Positions 35,030 through 45,700 are shown, counted from the first letter of the stretch. The stretch is DNA of 64,000 bases from Fuerstiella marisgermanici (GCF_001983935.1 NZ_CP017641.1:620001-684000), one strand, 5' to 3'. A program made the numbers and translations. The notes: generated by a model from the letters alone, not told the origin.

Positions 35030-36076
35030 ATGCTGTTTCGTGGTATGGCCGCTGTGCCAGTTCTGGCCTCATTATTGATCATGGTCACCAGCTCCGGATT
35101 CGCAGCGCACAATGTTCGAGCGGCTGAGAACGTGCCCATCGATCAGGTGTTCTCGACGACGGACAGTCTGGTCACCGTTAGTGACGCAGCTGCCGACGCT
35201 AAGGAGTGTCTCGACGGGTTGTGCTGGAAGCCACAAACATTCGCGGTCGAATGTCGCCGCCCGAAACGCAAGCTGATCGATGCGATCGTGCGTTTTCCAT
35301 CGGCAAAGCCCGTCGGCATTCCTCAGAACGATACCGTGAACGTCGAATGGTACGCCGCCACGACACCGGACGGCAAAATTTGCACAGCACCAGCGATGAT
35401 TGTCGTTCATGAATCCGGCAGCGGCATGACTGTCGGCCGCCTGGTGGCTCGCGGGCTCCGCGATCGCGGCATGCATGCGTTTATGGTGCAGCTACCGTTT
35501 TACGGCAGCCGTCGTCCTCGTGGCATAGACGTCGACGATCAGAACTTCGGAGTTGTCATGGAGCAGGCGATCGCTGACGTGCGTCGAGCTCGTGATGCGA
35601 TTGCCGTGCTGCCTGGCGTGGATTCGGATAGGATCCACCTGCAGGGGACGAGTCTCGGAGGATTTGTGGCGGCCACGACTGCCGGCTTAGACGACGCCTT
35701 CCATAACGTTTTCATCCTGTTGGCGGGCGGCGATCTGCCGAAACTGGTAGCGACCGGACAACGCGAAACCGCGGAGCTAAAGGTGTTGCTTGAGCAGCAG
35801 GGATTCGTCGGAGAACGCATGCTGGCGCTGCTGAATCGATTTGAACCCAATCGTCTGGCACATCGAATTTCAGAAGACCGTTTGTGGCTGTTCACCGCAT
35901 CCTTCGACACAACCGTACCGCCCATCCACGCTGATTCGTTAGCCAAAGCGGCGGGACTGGCATCAGATCACCACATCAGGATGCCAGCCACGCATTATTC
36001 GGGCGTGATCTTTCTGCCGATCGTACTTGACCAGATCGCCGAAAAATCGGGCGGACGAACAATGGTGACTCAGTAA
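35030..36076 (+). CDS. Exported alpha/beta-hydrolase
   Basis: A 348-residue protein with a signal peptide ending near AENV and an AGGTGA just before the ATG. The hydrolase fold is recognised from APAMIVVHESGSGM (oxyanion region), RGMHAFMVQLPFYG, the nucleophile elbow LQGTSLGGFVA, and a likely acid/base pair in FTASFDTTVPP and ATHYSGV. It resembles the dienelactone-hydrolase/BAAT-like acyl-hydrolase set, but the substrate is unknown. The mature N-terminal 70 residues have two cysteines (ECLDGLCW) that could form a disulfide. It is convergent with the PHP-domain gene. Confidence 0.82.
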   Translation: MLFRGMAAVPVLASLLIMVTSSGFAAHNVRAAENVPIDQVFSTTDSLVTVSDAAADAKECLDGLCWKPQTFAVECRRPKRKLIDAIVRFPSAKPVGIPQNDTVNVEWYAATTPDGKICTAPAMIVVHESGSGMTVGRLVARGLRDRGMHAFMVQLPFYGSRRPRGIDVDDQNFGVVMEQAIADVRRARDAIAVLPGVDSDRIHLQGTSLGGFVAATTAGLDDAFHNVFILLAGGDLPKLVATGQRETAELKVLLEQQGFVGERMLALLNRFEPNRLAHRISEDRLWLFTASFDTTVPPIHADSLAKAAGLASDHHIRMPATHYSGVIFLPIVLDQIAEKSGGRTMVTQ

Positions 36077-36117
36077 TCGTCCAGCCACGGTATCTCAGTC
36101 TTGCACTGCCGATCGCA

Positions 36118-37398
36118 CTACGGCGTCACTGGCTGCACCCACGCTCGTTCGAACTCACCTTTTTCAGACGGATTCGGATGCTTACGTGACGATGTCACGA
36201 CGGCGCGGACGTACAGCTCTTTGCCCGTCATTTTATAGCTGGCCGATGTCCCTTCGCTGGACTGCAGCACGGTGCCCACGTCGTCGCTGTAAACGCGAGT
36301 CATGCTGTCGGCTTTGTCCGGGTCGTCAATGGCCGGTTTTGAAGAATCGTCAAAGTCTTTCAGAGTACCAATGAAATCCGTGCGGTAAGTGATGCCTTCT
36401 TCTGCCGCAATAGACACGTTCAACGTGCCATCACTGATTTCGACGCTGTCTAACGTGACGCCACTGGATGAGTAAAAGCGTCCCGCTTCGATTGCCAGAA
36501 TCATCGCGTCCGGTGTCAGCGTGTCGGCCAACACCATCACCCAGCCTCGCCCGGGCTGACTGCCCTTGCCTGGTTCAGTCACGTGATAAGCGTGCCCATC
36601 GTCGGTCGCCAGTCCATACATCAACGGCAATTCTAATTTTGATTGTCGCCATGTGTTGATGATGTCCCACATACGTTCGGTAGAAGCGTGAGTATCGTCG
36701 CCGGAATTGTGGACTGACGGATGGCCGTTGTAGACTTCAAAAAAGTTCTCACCGACAACATTCATCAATTGTTCTGCTGTGATGCCATAGTGAAAATTCG
36801 GATGGTTCAGATGGATCAATGCCTTCTGCCCGGTTCGTTCTCGATGAGAGATGGCGGCGTTGACATTCTGTTGCATCGTTTCCAGCACACTGCTTCCACC
36901 CAGCGGAGGAAGCAAATCGTTGGTGTTTGAGATGCACATGTGAATGGGCAGGTTCTTGTAGCGATCCGTGATTTCTTCGCCCTGAATCAGCAGAAATTCC
37001 TGCGGTTTCGCAATGCGGTCGAACACTTCGTCAAACGTCTTCAAGCGAACCTGTTTGCGATCCTTTTCGGTGCGAGTCTGAACCCAATTACCCGAAAATG
37101 CGGCGGTTAGCTTTTCAAACGCTTTGACGCCTCCTTTGTTCTTTTCTACGTCAATCCATCGCTCGCCCCGCTGCAGGACGTTGTGATCGGTGACGACCAG
37201 GAAGTCGTATCCTTTTTCCCGATACCACGTGGCAATCATTTCCGGGTAGTCGTCGCCGTCACTCCACAAAGAATGTGTGTGCATGTTGCCGCGATACCAC
37301 TTGGAATCGCCATCGGCTTTTAACGATATGTCCTCGCCAAACGCGTGAGTTCCTAAGAACAGAAAGCTGAGGCCGAGCAGAATTAAGTTTGTACGCAT
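36118..37398 (-). CDS. Exported PHP/CehA-like metallohydrolase
   Basis: A 426-residue exported protein (ATG 37398; signal peptide ending HAFG). The PHP-type metal-binding motifs are visible: RGNMHTHSLWSDGDDYPE at the start of the barrel, YDFLVVTDHN, LIQGEEITD, HLNHPN and a late ATDDGHAYH. CehA/McbA-like and PHP-domain phosphoesterases use three metals to hydrolyse phosphate or carbamate esters. The C-terminal 100 residues form a beta-rich add-on. The metal ligands look intact, so activity is likely; the substrate is unknown. Confidence 0.82.
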   Translation of the reverse strand: MRTNLILLGLSFLFLGTHAFGEDISLKADGDSKWYRGNMHTHSLWSDGDDYPEMIATWYREKGYDFLVVTDHNVLQRGERWIDVEKNKGGVKAFEKLTAAFSGNWVQTRTEKDRKQVRLKTFDEVFDRIAKPQEFLLIQGEEITDRYKNLPIHMCISNTNDLLPPLGGSSVLETMQQNVNAAISHRERTGQKALIHLNHPNFHYGITAEQLMNVVGENFFEVYNGHPSVHNSGDDTHASTERMWDIINTWRQSKLELPLMYGLATDDGHAYHVTEPGKGSQPGRGWVMVLADTLTPDAMILAIEAGRFYSSSGVTLDSVEISDGTLNVSIAAEEGITYRTDFIGTLKDFDDSSKPAIDDPDKADSMTRVYSDDVGTVLQSSEGTSASYKMTGKELYVRAVVTSSRKHPNPSEKGEFERAWVQPVTP

Positions 37399-37509
37399 TA
37401 CGGGAAGGCTCCACAGGTTCGAATATTCATCTGGCCAAAAGCTACAGCGAGTCGCACCAGACTGCAACTCAGGTCACCAGAAGTCATCGTTCCACGCCTT
37501 CGCCAGACG

Positions 37510-38208
37510 CTAGCCAGTCAGTTGCTCAACCAAATGCTGCACGTCCCAATGATCGCGGGCTTCCACAATCTGGCGATCACGAAAGACGGCCAGCGAGCTT
37601 CCTTTTAGCGAAACCCATCTGTGGGTTGCCGGAATGCCCAGAAACTCGGCAACGTGTTTCTTGCGGACACTCCAATAGGCAACTGCGGAATTGCCGTCGA
37701 CGAGCACGTTTTCCACGGTCAATTCCAGCGGGTTGAAGGCCATGTGAATCGCACTTATCCTTTGGCGAATCGGTGCTCGACCGCGAAGAGTGCTGCCTTC
37801 GGCGTACAGTAGCACCCGTTCATGCATCAGGTCGTCGATTACGCTCAGGTCCCGCTTGTTAAACGCTCGTTTAAACCAACTTCGGGTTAGGCCCTCCACT
37901 TGCGGATTGGAATAGCGAACAACCAACTGATCGGACTGTGGAAGTCGAGGCTGCGATCCCTGCGGCTGGCTTTCTCTGTAGGTATCGAGGATATCCTTTA
38001 GCGTATCCGTAGCCACCGGGCCGCCGCGTTCCAGTTTGCGAATCAGGCGGTCGGTGTAGCCGGATTTGTTCGCCGCAACCTGCTGAGTCCATCCCAACGC
38101 ATGGCGAATTTCTTTCAGTCGGCGACCATCCACGCGAACACTGCCGGAGCGGAAAACAGAATCGGGATCTGTCATCATGTCAGATGCATCGGTAAAATGG
38201 CGGGGCAT
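37510..38208 (-). CDS. XRE-type HTH regulator fused to an NTF2/SnoaL-like domain
   Basis: A 232-residue protein with two domains. Residues about 27-75 are a Cro/CI-type helix-turn-helix (GRRLKEIRHALGWTQQVAANKSGYTDRLIRKLERG). Residues about 110-230 have the NTF2-like/SnoaL pattern (WFKRAFNKRDLSVIDDLMHERVLLY, GRAPIRQRISAIHMAF, VDGNSAVAYWSVR, then HWDVQHLVEQL). NTF2-like cones bind small hydrophobic ligands, so this is probably a ligand-sensing transcription factor. The gene is divergent from the ECF sigma factor, with 148 bases between the starts, and nested inverted repeats in that gap are plausible operators. Alternative ATGs lie 10 and 11 codons downstream. Confidence 0.78.
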   Translation of the reverse strand: MPRHFTDASDMMTDPDSVFRSGSVRVDGRRLKEIRHALGWTQQVAANKSGYTDRLIRKLERGGPVATDTLKDILDTYRESQPQGSQPRLPQSDQLVVRYSNPQVEGLTRSWFKRAFNKRDLSVIDDLMHERVLLYAEGSTLRGRAPIRQRISAIHMAFNPLELTVENVLVDGNSAVAYWSVRKKHVAEFLGIPATHRWVSLKGSSLAVFRDRQIVEARDHWDVQHLVEQLTG

Positions 38209-38236
38209 CCCGCCGTGAACGTTTCTTATTGTAAAT

Positions 38237-38272
38237 CCGGCCTCTTATTAATAAGTGAGGACAAGAGTCCGG
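38237..38272. promoter_or_regulatory. Nested inverted repeats between the XRE-NTF2 and ECF sigma genes
   Basis: CCGGCCTCTT (38237-38246) is mirrored by AAGAGTCCGG (38263-38272) with one mismatch. Partly inside lies a perfect 12-base palindrome CTTATTAATAAG (38244-38255). The location in the only divergent promoter region of this regulatory block makes it a candidate operator for the XRE-NTF2 protein. Binding is inferred, not shown. Confidence 0.4.
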
Positions 38273-38356
38273 TTTTTGCGCAAAATTCGTAAAAAGTTCG
38301 GTTTTACTCAGCCTACTGCGTGAAGATGACAACACTGACATCCTCTTTATATTCAC

Positions 38357-38977
38357 GTGCCTTCAATCATCCAAAGTTCGGTCATCGCTCACGCCGTCGC
38401 CGGCGATTCCGCAGCCTGCGCTAAACTCTTGAAGACGTGCCGCCCGTTACTGCGTCTTGTCGCTCAACGCCATTGCCGCGAGATGCTGCGGGCAAGGTTT
38501 GACGAATCCGACATCGTGCAGTTGACATGCATGGAAGCTCATCGGGCGTTACCTGAGTTTCGTGGCAAGACAGCCAGCGAACTGCTCGCATGGCTGAACA
38601 CGATACTGCGGCGCACAATTTGGCGGTTGGACAACGAACATACGGCTCAGCAGCGTGACGTGGCGCGGGAATTCATTCCAACTGCGAACGAAGAGAGCCT
38701 GTCATTCATTTGGAACACGCTGCCAGCCCACGGCAAAGGACCGGCGTCCAGGCTAATCATGGGGGAAGCGGCCCTGGCTGTCGCGGCGGCTCTGGACAAA
38801 CTACCGGACGACTATCGCGCTGTTTTGGAAATGCGTTTTCTGGACAGTATGAAGCTGAAAGAGATCGCAAATCAGAAGCAAACGACGGTCGGTGCCGTGG
38901 CGGGCAATTTGCGGCGAGGACTGGAGATGCTGCAGCAACTGCTTCCGCCAGACATGGCTCAGGAGCTGCAGTCGTGA
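38357..38977 (+). CDS. ECF RNA polymerase sigma factor
   Basis: A 206-residue sigma-70-family factor of the ECF group. Region 2 is visible as LLKTCRPLLRLVAQRHCREMLRARF followed by DESDIVQLTCMEAHRALPEF. Region 4 is AAALDKLPDDYRAVLEMRFLDSMKLKEIANQ with VGAVAGNLRRGLEML. The start is a GTG. The gene ends inside the start codon of a Ser/Thr kinase gene (4-base overlap), the arrangement known for kinase-linked ECF factors in Planctomycetes. Control by phosphorylation instead of by an anti-sigma factor is inferred; no anti-sigma gene is present. Transcription probably starts in the divergent region shared with the XRE-NTF2 gene. Confidence 0.9.
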   Translation: MPSIIQSSVIAHAVAGDSAACAKLLKTCRPLLRLVAQRHCREMLRARFDESDIVQLTCMEAHRALPEFRGKTASELLAWLNTILRRTIWRLDNEHTAQQRDVAREFIPTANEESLSFIWNTLPAHGKGPASRLIMGEAALAVAAALDKLPDDYRAVLEMRFLDSMKLKEIANQKQTTVGAVAGNLRRGLEMLQQLLPPDMAQELQS

Positions 38978-41900
38978 GCGATGCCTCAGAAAGTTTACAG
39001 CCCAGCGATTCGCCAACGACTCTGGACGATCTCATCGCATCGTACCTTGAACTTGCTGACGGCGGGCACGAAGTTGATCCGGCGGGCTTTGTCGCTCCAT
39101 GGCCGCAGCATCGGACGGAATTTCTGCAATTCGTCGCCCGCCATGCCGGACTGAATCGGTTGGCCACACAACCTTCCTCCGACGAGATTCAACCGTTGCG
39201 TCGCCAAACCGCTGAGCAACTGCAGGGGCTGGAATCTGAATTCCAGCTAGGCGGCCTGCTGGGCAAAGGAGGCATGGGAACGGTTTGGTCGGCGATTCGT
39301 CGAAGTGATCAACTACCAGTCGCCATCAAAGTTCTGAATGCAAACATGTCAGTTGTCGACGACATTCGCATTCGGTTTTTGCGTGAAGCACGGGCGATTC
39401 AATCGCTTGACCACCCTCACATCGTGCCATGCCTGGACGTGGGGCATTCCGGCGGCTCGCCATATTTGGTGATGAAGCTTATCGAAGGGGTGACGCTGGC
39501 AGATGTGGTTGCGGAACAGGTTAGAGTCGATTCGAATCAGCCGACCGTGCCGTTGGGGGATTCTGCTTCGGTGGCCCCGGTGCATGAAGCAGACGGTCGC
39601 GTCGCGGAATGTGTAACCCAGGCACAAGGCAACGTCACATGGTTTCAGACGATCGGTCGCCTTGTCGCGGACATTACGGCGGGTTTAAGTGCTGCCCACG
39701 AGATTTCAATCGTGCACCGTGATGTGAAACCGTCGAATCTGATGCTGGACCGCAGCGGGAAGATCTGGCTGACCGACTTCGGTCTGGCCTCCATCGGAGA
39801 GTCTCGCACACTGCTGACTGCCACCGGCGATATCCTCGGCACGCCCGCTTTCATGAGTCCCGAGCAAGCTGCCGGAAATCGCGGGGCAGTTGATCACCGT
39901 ACCGACATCTATTCGCTGGGAGCCACCCTCTATACATTGGCGGCGCGGCGGCGACCGTATTCAGGAACCGGGCATCAGATCATTCGCGATGTTTGTGAAG
40001 GCCACCTGACGCCGCCATCCGCCCATCGAACCGACATCCCGCGCGACCTCGAAGCGATCATTCTGAAAGCGATGGCCCATCAGTCGTCGAATCGGTATTC
40101 CACTTGTAAGTCGCTGGAAAGAGACTTGCGACACTTCGTCGACGGCCTGCCCGTGCAGGCGCGAATGCCGGGGCCGCTCGTCCGAATCACGCAATGGATG
40201 GCACGCAATCCCGCAACCAGTCTCGTGACGATGACAATCGTGATGGTGTCGGTGATGGCGATCTTGATCGGGCAGGCCGTTGTCTCCCGACGTCTGTCAG
40301 GATTGAATGCGCAGCTGACGTCCAGCAACAGTGAACTTGATCAGGCGAATGTCTGGTTAGTTGAATCCAACAATCGACTCAATTCCAGCAAGCGTGACAT
40401 TCAACACTTGCTATATGTCTCGGACACCGCTGCCGCCTACCAGGCTTTCCACGACAACGAAACAGATACGGCTCGACGGCTACTCACGCGTCACATACCG
40501 GATGACGGCGAATCTGATCCGCGCGGGTTTGAATGGCATTTGCTGAATCGGATTTCCCAACCGGCGGAGCAACTCTCAATTCAAGGCCACGATGGTTCGG
40601 CAACGGAAATCGCGATGATCCCCGGCACGAATCAGTTTCTGACAGGGGGCACCGATGGCCACGTACGGCACTGGAGCTGGCAGTTGTCCGATGATGGTCT
40701 GACGTCGCCGACGTTGATAAAAGAGATTCCGGTTGCTGGCCCGGTCCATGCTCTGACAGTTTCTCCGCTGGGTGATCGGTTCGTGGTCGGGCAGATCGGA
40801 CCGCTTGAGGTGAATCTTGCGACTTTGCATGAACTCTCTTCCGGCGAAAAGACGCGGACACTTTGCCTGCGAACGACAACTATTGAGTCTGCCTGTTTTT
40901 CCAACGATGGCCTCCGGATTGCTCTGGGCAACCGGTATGGCCAGATCACTGTCCTGTCGATTGATGGGAAATTGCTGAATACGCTGCCAGCGGATGCTCG
41001 AAACGTGAATATCGGATTCACGTCCGATGATCAGCATGTTACAGCGATCAACAATTCGGCGAACGGAATCAATGTCTTTTCGCTGTCCGGCGACGAAGCA
41101 CGGGTGAATCTCTCCACAAAGTTCCTGCCCGTTGCGTACGCTCACGTGTCCGAAAGAAAAGACTGGATGGTCGTGGCCGGTGCGTCTGACGTCGTCTTGC
41201 TGGACGGTGTTTCGGACAGGTATCTGACACATTCGCCCGACATCCGTGGCCGAGTTCGCGTGGTCGGGGTTTCTGATCAGGGAACGAGTTTCGCTGCTGG
41301 CTGCGACAACGGCCTGCTGCACGTCTGGACAGACCCGAAGATTTCGCCGTCGGCAAATTTGGCCCGAACCTCTGTCACTGCGCCAGTTACGATTGACACC
41401 GGGTCGGCAGGCATCACAAGCATCGCCTTCGTGCCGATGGGTTCGCTTTCAGTGAACGATGGAAAGATCACCGCCGAGACGATTCTGGCAACGACTGCTG
41501 ACGGACAAATAAAGATCTGTCGCCTGCGAGTCGCAGATGCCTTCATCAGGCACCCGAATAAGTTTCAAAATGTTGCCGTTGTGACTTCAGGTTCTCGGGC
41601 GGCCTTTGCGTGGCACCGAAAGGAAGGTCTGTGCAGATTCGACGAATTGTTTTCCACTGATGCAGCGCCCACACCGATCGGAGTTCATCAGGCGGCCGAC
41701 AGCCAAGCGTTAGCGGTCGCTCCCGACGGCTCGCAGGTTGCCCTGGCAACAACAGATGGTGTCGTTGTGGTGGATGCTGTCACGGGCGAAGTGATCAGCA
41801 CTTTGGAAAATCCTGCGGCTCGCGAAGAGGCAAAGGACATTGTGTACTCCAGAGACGGCCGGCGTCTGTTCGTGCTTTATCGAACGACCATTGCCGAGTA

Positions 41901-42426
41901 CGCCGCTGCCGACGGAGTCATGAAAGACGCAACCGCCAGTCCCACGGCGTTGATGAATCGCATGATTTTGCATCCCATTCTGGACAAACTCTTGATTACA
42001 ACAGAAAACTCCGTCAGCCGCTATGATCCGAAAAGCGGTGAATTCGAATCATTGTACAACCCTAAGTACGGAACGAATCGGCCGAGTGTATCGGCGCTTT
42101 CTGCTGATGGAGGCATGGTCGCCGTGGGCTTGGAAGATGGCACGATCGAACTGATTGACGTTGAAACTCAGCAGAAAAAATCGTCGCTGCGTGGACATCG
42201 GTACAGAGTACACTGCCTGCACTTCTGGACGGACAATCGAGCTTTGGTGAGTTCCAGTGCTGACGAATCGCTGCGATTCTGGGACGTCAAAACCGGCCAG
42301 TCACTGGGCGAACTTCCAAACGCCGGACGGTGGTGTGTCCCGATCCTCGATCACAACGCCATCCTGAGCTGCGGCATGTCCGGACCGCTCAAACTCTGGC
42401 GCGGTGAGCCCCTCGAACGCCCGTAA
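38974..42426 (+). CDS. Transmembrane Ser/Thr protein kinase with WD40-repeat sensor
   Basis: A 1,150-residue Hanks-type kinase. GTG 38974 is chosen because it overlaps the sigma-factor stop by 4 bases and starts a plausible helical N-terminus (YLELADGG and so on). Kinase motifs are complete: glycine loop LLGKGGMGTV at about 94, VAIK lysine near 118, HRDVKPSNLML at about 248, DFGLA at about 268 and MSPEQA. A transmembrane helix follows at about 412-440 (LVTMTIVMVSVMAILIG). A helical linker then leads into WD40-type repeats, for example IQGHDGSATEIAMIPGTNQFL and SLRGHRYRVHCLHFW to the C-terminus. The kinase is cytoplasmic and the WD40 propeller probably periplasmic. The adjacent ECF factor is its likely substrate. 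Confidence 0.93.
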   Translation: MSDASESLQPSDSPTTLDDLIASYLELADGGHEVDPAGFVAPWPQHRTEFLQFVARHAGLNRLATQPSSDEIQPLRRQTAEQLQGLESEFQLGGLLGKGGMGTVWSAIRRSDQLPVAIKVLNANMSVVDDIRIRFLREARAIQSLDHPHIVPCLDVGHSGGSPYLVMKLIEGVTLADVVAEQVRVDSNQPTVPLGDSASVAPVHEADGRVAECVTQAQGNVTWFQTIGRLVADITAGLSAAHEISIVHRDVKPSNLMLDRSGKIWLTDFGLASIGESRTLLTATGDILGTPAFMSPEQAAGNRGAVDHRTDIYSLGATLYTLAARRRPYSGTGHQIIRDVCEGHLTPPSAHRTDIPRDLEAIILKAMAHQSSNRYSTCKSLERDLRHFVDGLPVQARMPGPLVRITQWMARNPATSLVTMTIVMVSVMAILIGQAVVSRRLSGLNAQLTSSNSELDQANVWLVESNNRLNSSKRDIQHLLYVSDTAAAYQAFHDNETDTARRLLTRHIPDDGESDPRGFEWHLLNRISQPAEQLSIQGHDGSATEIAMIPGTNQFLTGGTDGHVRHWSWQLSDDGLTSPTLIKEIPVAGPVHALTVSPLGDRFVVGQIGPLEVNLATLHELSSGEKTRTLCLRTTTIESACFSNDGLRIALGNRYGQITVLSIDGKLLNTLPADARNVNIGFTSDDQHVTAINNSANGINVFSLSGDEARVNLSTKFLPVAYAHVSERKDWMVVAGASDVVLLDGVSDRYLTHSPDIRGRVRVVGVSDQGTSFAAGCDNGLLHVWTDPKISPSANLARTSVTAPVTIDTGSAGITSIAFVPMGSLSVNDGKITAETILATTADGQIKICRLRVADAFIRHPNKFQNVAVVTSGSRAAFAWHRKEGLCRFDELFSTDAAPTPIGVHQAADSQALAVAPDGSQVALATTDGVVVVDAVTGEVISTLENPAAREEAKDIVYSRDGRRLFVLYRTTIAEYAAADGVMKDATASPTALMNRMILHPILDKLLITTENSVSRYDPKSGEFESLYNPKYGTNRPSVSALSADGGMVAVGLEDGTIELIDVETQQKKSSLRGHRYRVHCLHFWTDNRALVSSSADESLRFWDVKTGQSLGELPNAGRWCVPILDHNAILSCGMSGPLKLWRGEPLERP

Positions 42427-42786
42427 CCAGCCCCACGGCCATCCAGTCCTGCTCCGCCGCATTGGCTCCATTAGCTCGCCCCATGGACCTGCAAGGCCTC
42501 TGCACCAAGCGACTCGGCATGCGGTCCTAGTGCAAAAAAACGATGAATCTACGACAAGAGATCGTGGGCGATTGGGTGCGTTGCGGCCTTTTGGAAAGTT
42601 TTTGCAGATTTTTTTTCCTGCATTCTTTCAGCTTGAAATGGACTGCGCAGCTCGAACTCTGGCTTGCGTTCCGGTTCCGTTCCTGTTTGTCGCCGTTGAT
42701 GGCGGATTACCCTACTTGGTCGGCGGTTCCGCTATGGAGATGCCGCACGCGACATACGCCCTCCTTTTCTGTGGAGCCCGGAATCA
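42427..42786. other. Leader/promoter region of the giant gene
   Basis: 360 bases with no credible gene. An AT-rich stretch (about 42530-42640, with runs of A and T) is followed by a GC-richer segment up to the start codon. No assignable promoter boxes or terminator were found. A long untranslated leader is plausible. Confidence 0.45.
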
Positions 42787-45700
42787 ATGCCTCGAACAAC
42801 AATCACCAGCCTTCTGAATCGATTCCGAAATACGTCCGCGAAACGCCGCGGACGGGCCAACAGGCGTCGTCAAAGGCCGGCGGATTTGGAAGTGCTGGAA
42901 AGCAGAGTGCTGCTGACTGTGGCGCCGCTGGCAAACAATGATCAGTTCACAACTGCGGAAGATGCCACGCTATCCCCCGCTGCGGGCCTGCTGGAAAATG
43001 ACTCAGACCCTCAGGGCTACGACATCGAAGTGGCGGCGATTAATGGCCAGTCGTTGTCTGTGTCTGCTGGTTCTGAAATCGCAACGGCGACGGCTGATCC
43101 AAATCTGCCGATCTTCACGACATCGTTGAATGCTCAGAATTATTACGGGTTTCGATTCGAACTGACAGAGGCAACAACAATTGAACGCGTCGGAGGCAAC
43201 TTTCAGTTCTTCTCAGGAACCGGACCGTTTGCTGCCATCGTGGCGCTTGATAGTCAGGCAGACTTCCCCGATGCGGAAGACCTGTCCACGCCGGACGTTG
43301 TCGCGACCGCCGTGATCCCATTGGCCTACCAGGATGATGGAGAAAAGAGTGCTGAAATCAACGCGGACCTGCAGCCGGGTTGGTATGCGGTGATGTTTGG
43401 CACCGAACAGTTCGGATCGACGGGAATCACGGGGGTATATCTGAACAGCGCTCCGGTCGACGGCACGACGTTCATTCACTCTCAGCCGGAAGTTCCGCGA
43501 TTTCTGACGCCAACACCGGCTTCCAAAATTCCGAATTCGAGGCTGTTCGTTACGCTGGAGGGCGGCGCGTTTGTTCCCACAGATTTCGCTCTGCCTTCCG
43601 GAGCCGCGTTGAACGTCAGTCCGGATGGCCAGTTCGTTTATGACCCTCAGGATGCCTTCAATGATCTTGCTGTTGGCCAGCAGGGAAGCGAACAATTCAC
43701 CTACACGATCCGCAGTTCTGCCGGACTGGAAAGTACGGCGACGTCAACAATCACCGTCCACGGTGTGAATGACATACCGACCGCGGCTGCGCAGTCTGGA
43801 TTGGTTTCGGAAAATTCCCTGATGTCAAAGGCCGCGGCTATTGGCTTGTTAAGCGGCGCCGCTGATCCGGACGGCGATTCTTTGTTCGTAAGTGCCATCA
43901 ACGGGGCCCCGCTTGTCCCGGGCCAGCCAATCAGCTTGCCTTCCGGCGCGGAAATTACGGTGAACGCTGATGGCAGTCTGCTGTACAACCCCACCGTGGT
44001 GTTTGACGGTCTGACCGATGGCGAAACGGGCTCAGACAGTCTGACATTTACGATCTCGGACGGAAATGGTGGAACCGCTCAGGAAACACTTTCGATCACG
44101 ATCAACGGCTTTAATGACGCGCCGCAAATTGACGCACTTACCGATCCAATTGTGATTGAAGAAGGCCAGACGGCGACTTTGTCCGGTACGCTGATCGACT
44201 CAGAAGGCGACGCCACTCTGACCGCTTCTCTCGGCGACATCACACTGGCAGCCGATGGCGTCAATTGGACGTGGACGTATGAATCGACTGACTCTGCTCC
44301 GCTACAAAACGTTACGATTACAGCCTCAGATTCTGTGCGAGATCCCGACACGCTGTCGTTTGATCTGACTGTCAACCACGTTCCGACGGTCACAGCGACA
44401 GTGAACCTGTCTGCGAGCACGGTTGAAGAGGGACAGCAGTTCACGGTTTCCGGCAGCTATACAGAATCGCAGCCGACGTTGTCTCATGAGGTGTCCATCG
44501 CATGGGACGATTTCTCAGGGACGCAGTCCACGTTTAGTCTTCCAGATTCGGGCAGTCTGAATGCCGGAGACGAGTTCGTCGCAGCCGGTGTTGACGCTAC
44601 GCTGACCGTTACGTTTGTTAATCCGGCAGTCCTGAACCCTGGAATGACTTCGTACAACCTAAACGCCGCGGCATCTTCGTCACCGTCACAGTTCACGGTC
44701 GCTGACAGCTATGTACTGTTCGTCGCTGATGACGGAGTCGTTGGGAATGAACTGTGGATTTATGATCACAATGGCCCGCGACTATTGAAAGACATCAACC
44801 CGGGAGTAGGGTCATCCGCCGCGTACGGCTTGGTGGCAAATGGAGACATGGTTGCCTTTGCAGCGGATGATGGAGTTAACGGCACGGAACTTTGGATTAC
44901 CGACGGCACACGCCTGGTCGCTAATCTGAATTCCGGCGGTACTGCTCAACCACGCGGTCTTGTGGCGTTTCGAAGCGACTTTTACTTCACCGCAAACAGC
45001 GATGCATCGTACGGTGCCTTTTATCGAACCGACGGAACGCTCGCAGGCACGACGCAGATTCTTTCAGATGACTTTGTGAACGGAGCCTATGCCAATGCGG
45101 CCCGCCCGAAGGTTGTCGGTGACCAGCTTTACTTTCGAGCGGCCGGTAGGTCCGAAGGCGGAAGTCCAACAGGTGAGGAACTGTTTGTGACGGACGGTAC
45201 GAGTTCCGGGACTCGGCTGGTTCGCGACATTGTGCCGGGCACACAGTCATCAGCCGCCGAATTCATGACCGATGTTGATGGCACAGGGTTCTTTCAGGTC
45301 ACGAACGCGTCCGGGAAATTTGAACTCTGGAAGACGGATGGAACGGAAACCGGTACGGTCATGGTTTCCGATATTGTTCCGGGAGAAGGCTCACCCGGTG
45401 CCGTCGGATTAAAGTCGCTGACGGCACTCAACGGTGAATTGTATTTCGGTGCCGACGATGGGATTCACGGCTATGAACTCTGGAAAAGCGACGGAACGGC
45501 TGGCGGCACCGTGCGTGTGACAGACATCAACCCGAACGGCAATGGATTTCTCAGCGGCGACTTTGAAGGCACCACTTCGATGGCGGCACTGGGTGACGAA
45601 TTGTTCTTTCTGGGTCAGGACGTTAATGGCGATTTCGAGCTCTGGAAGACAGACGGGACTGCTTCCGGAACAATTGAACTTGAAATCAATCCCGGTTCTT

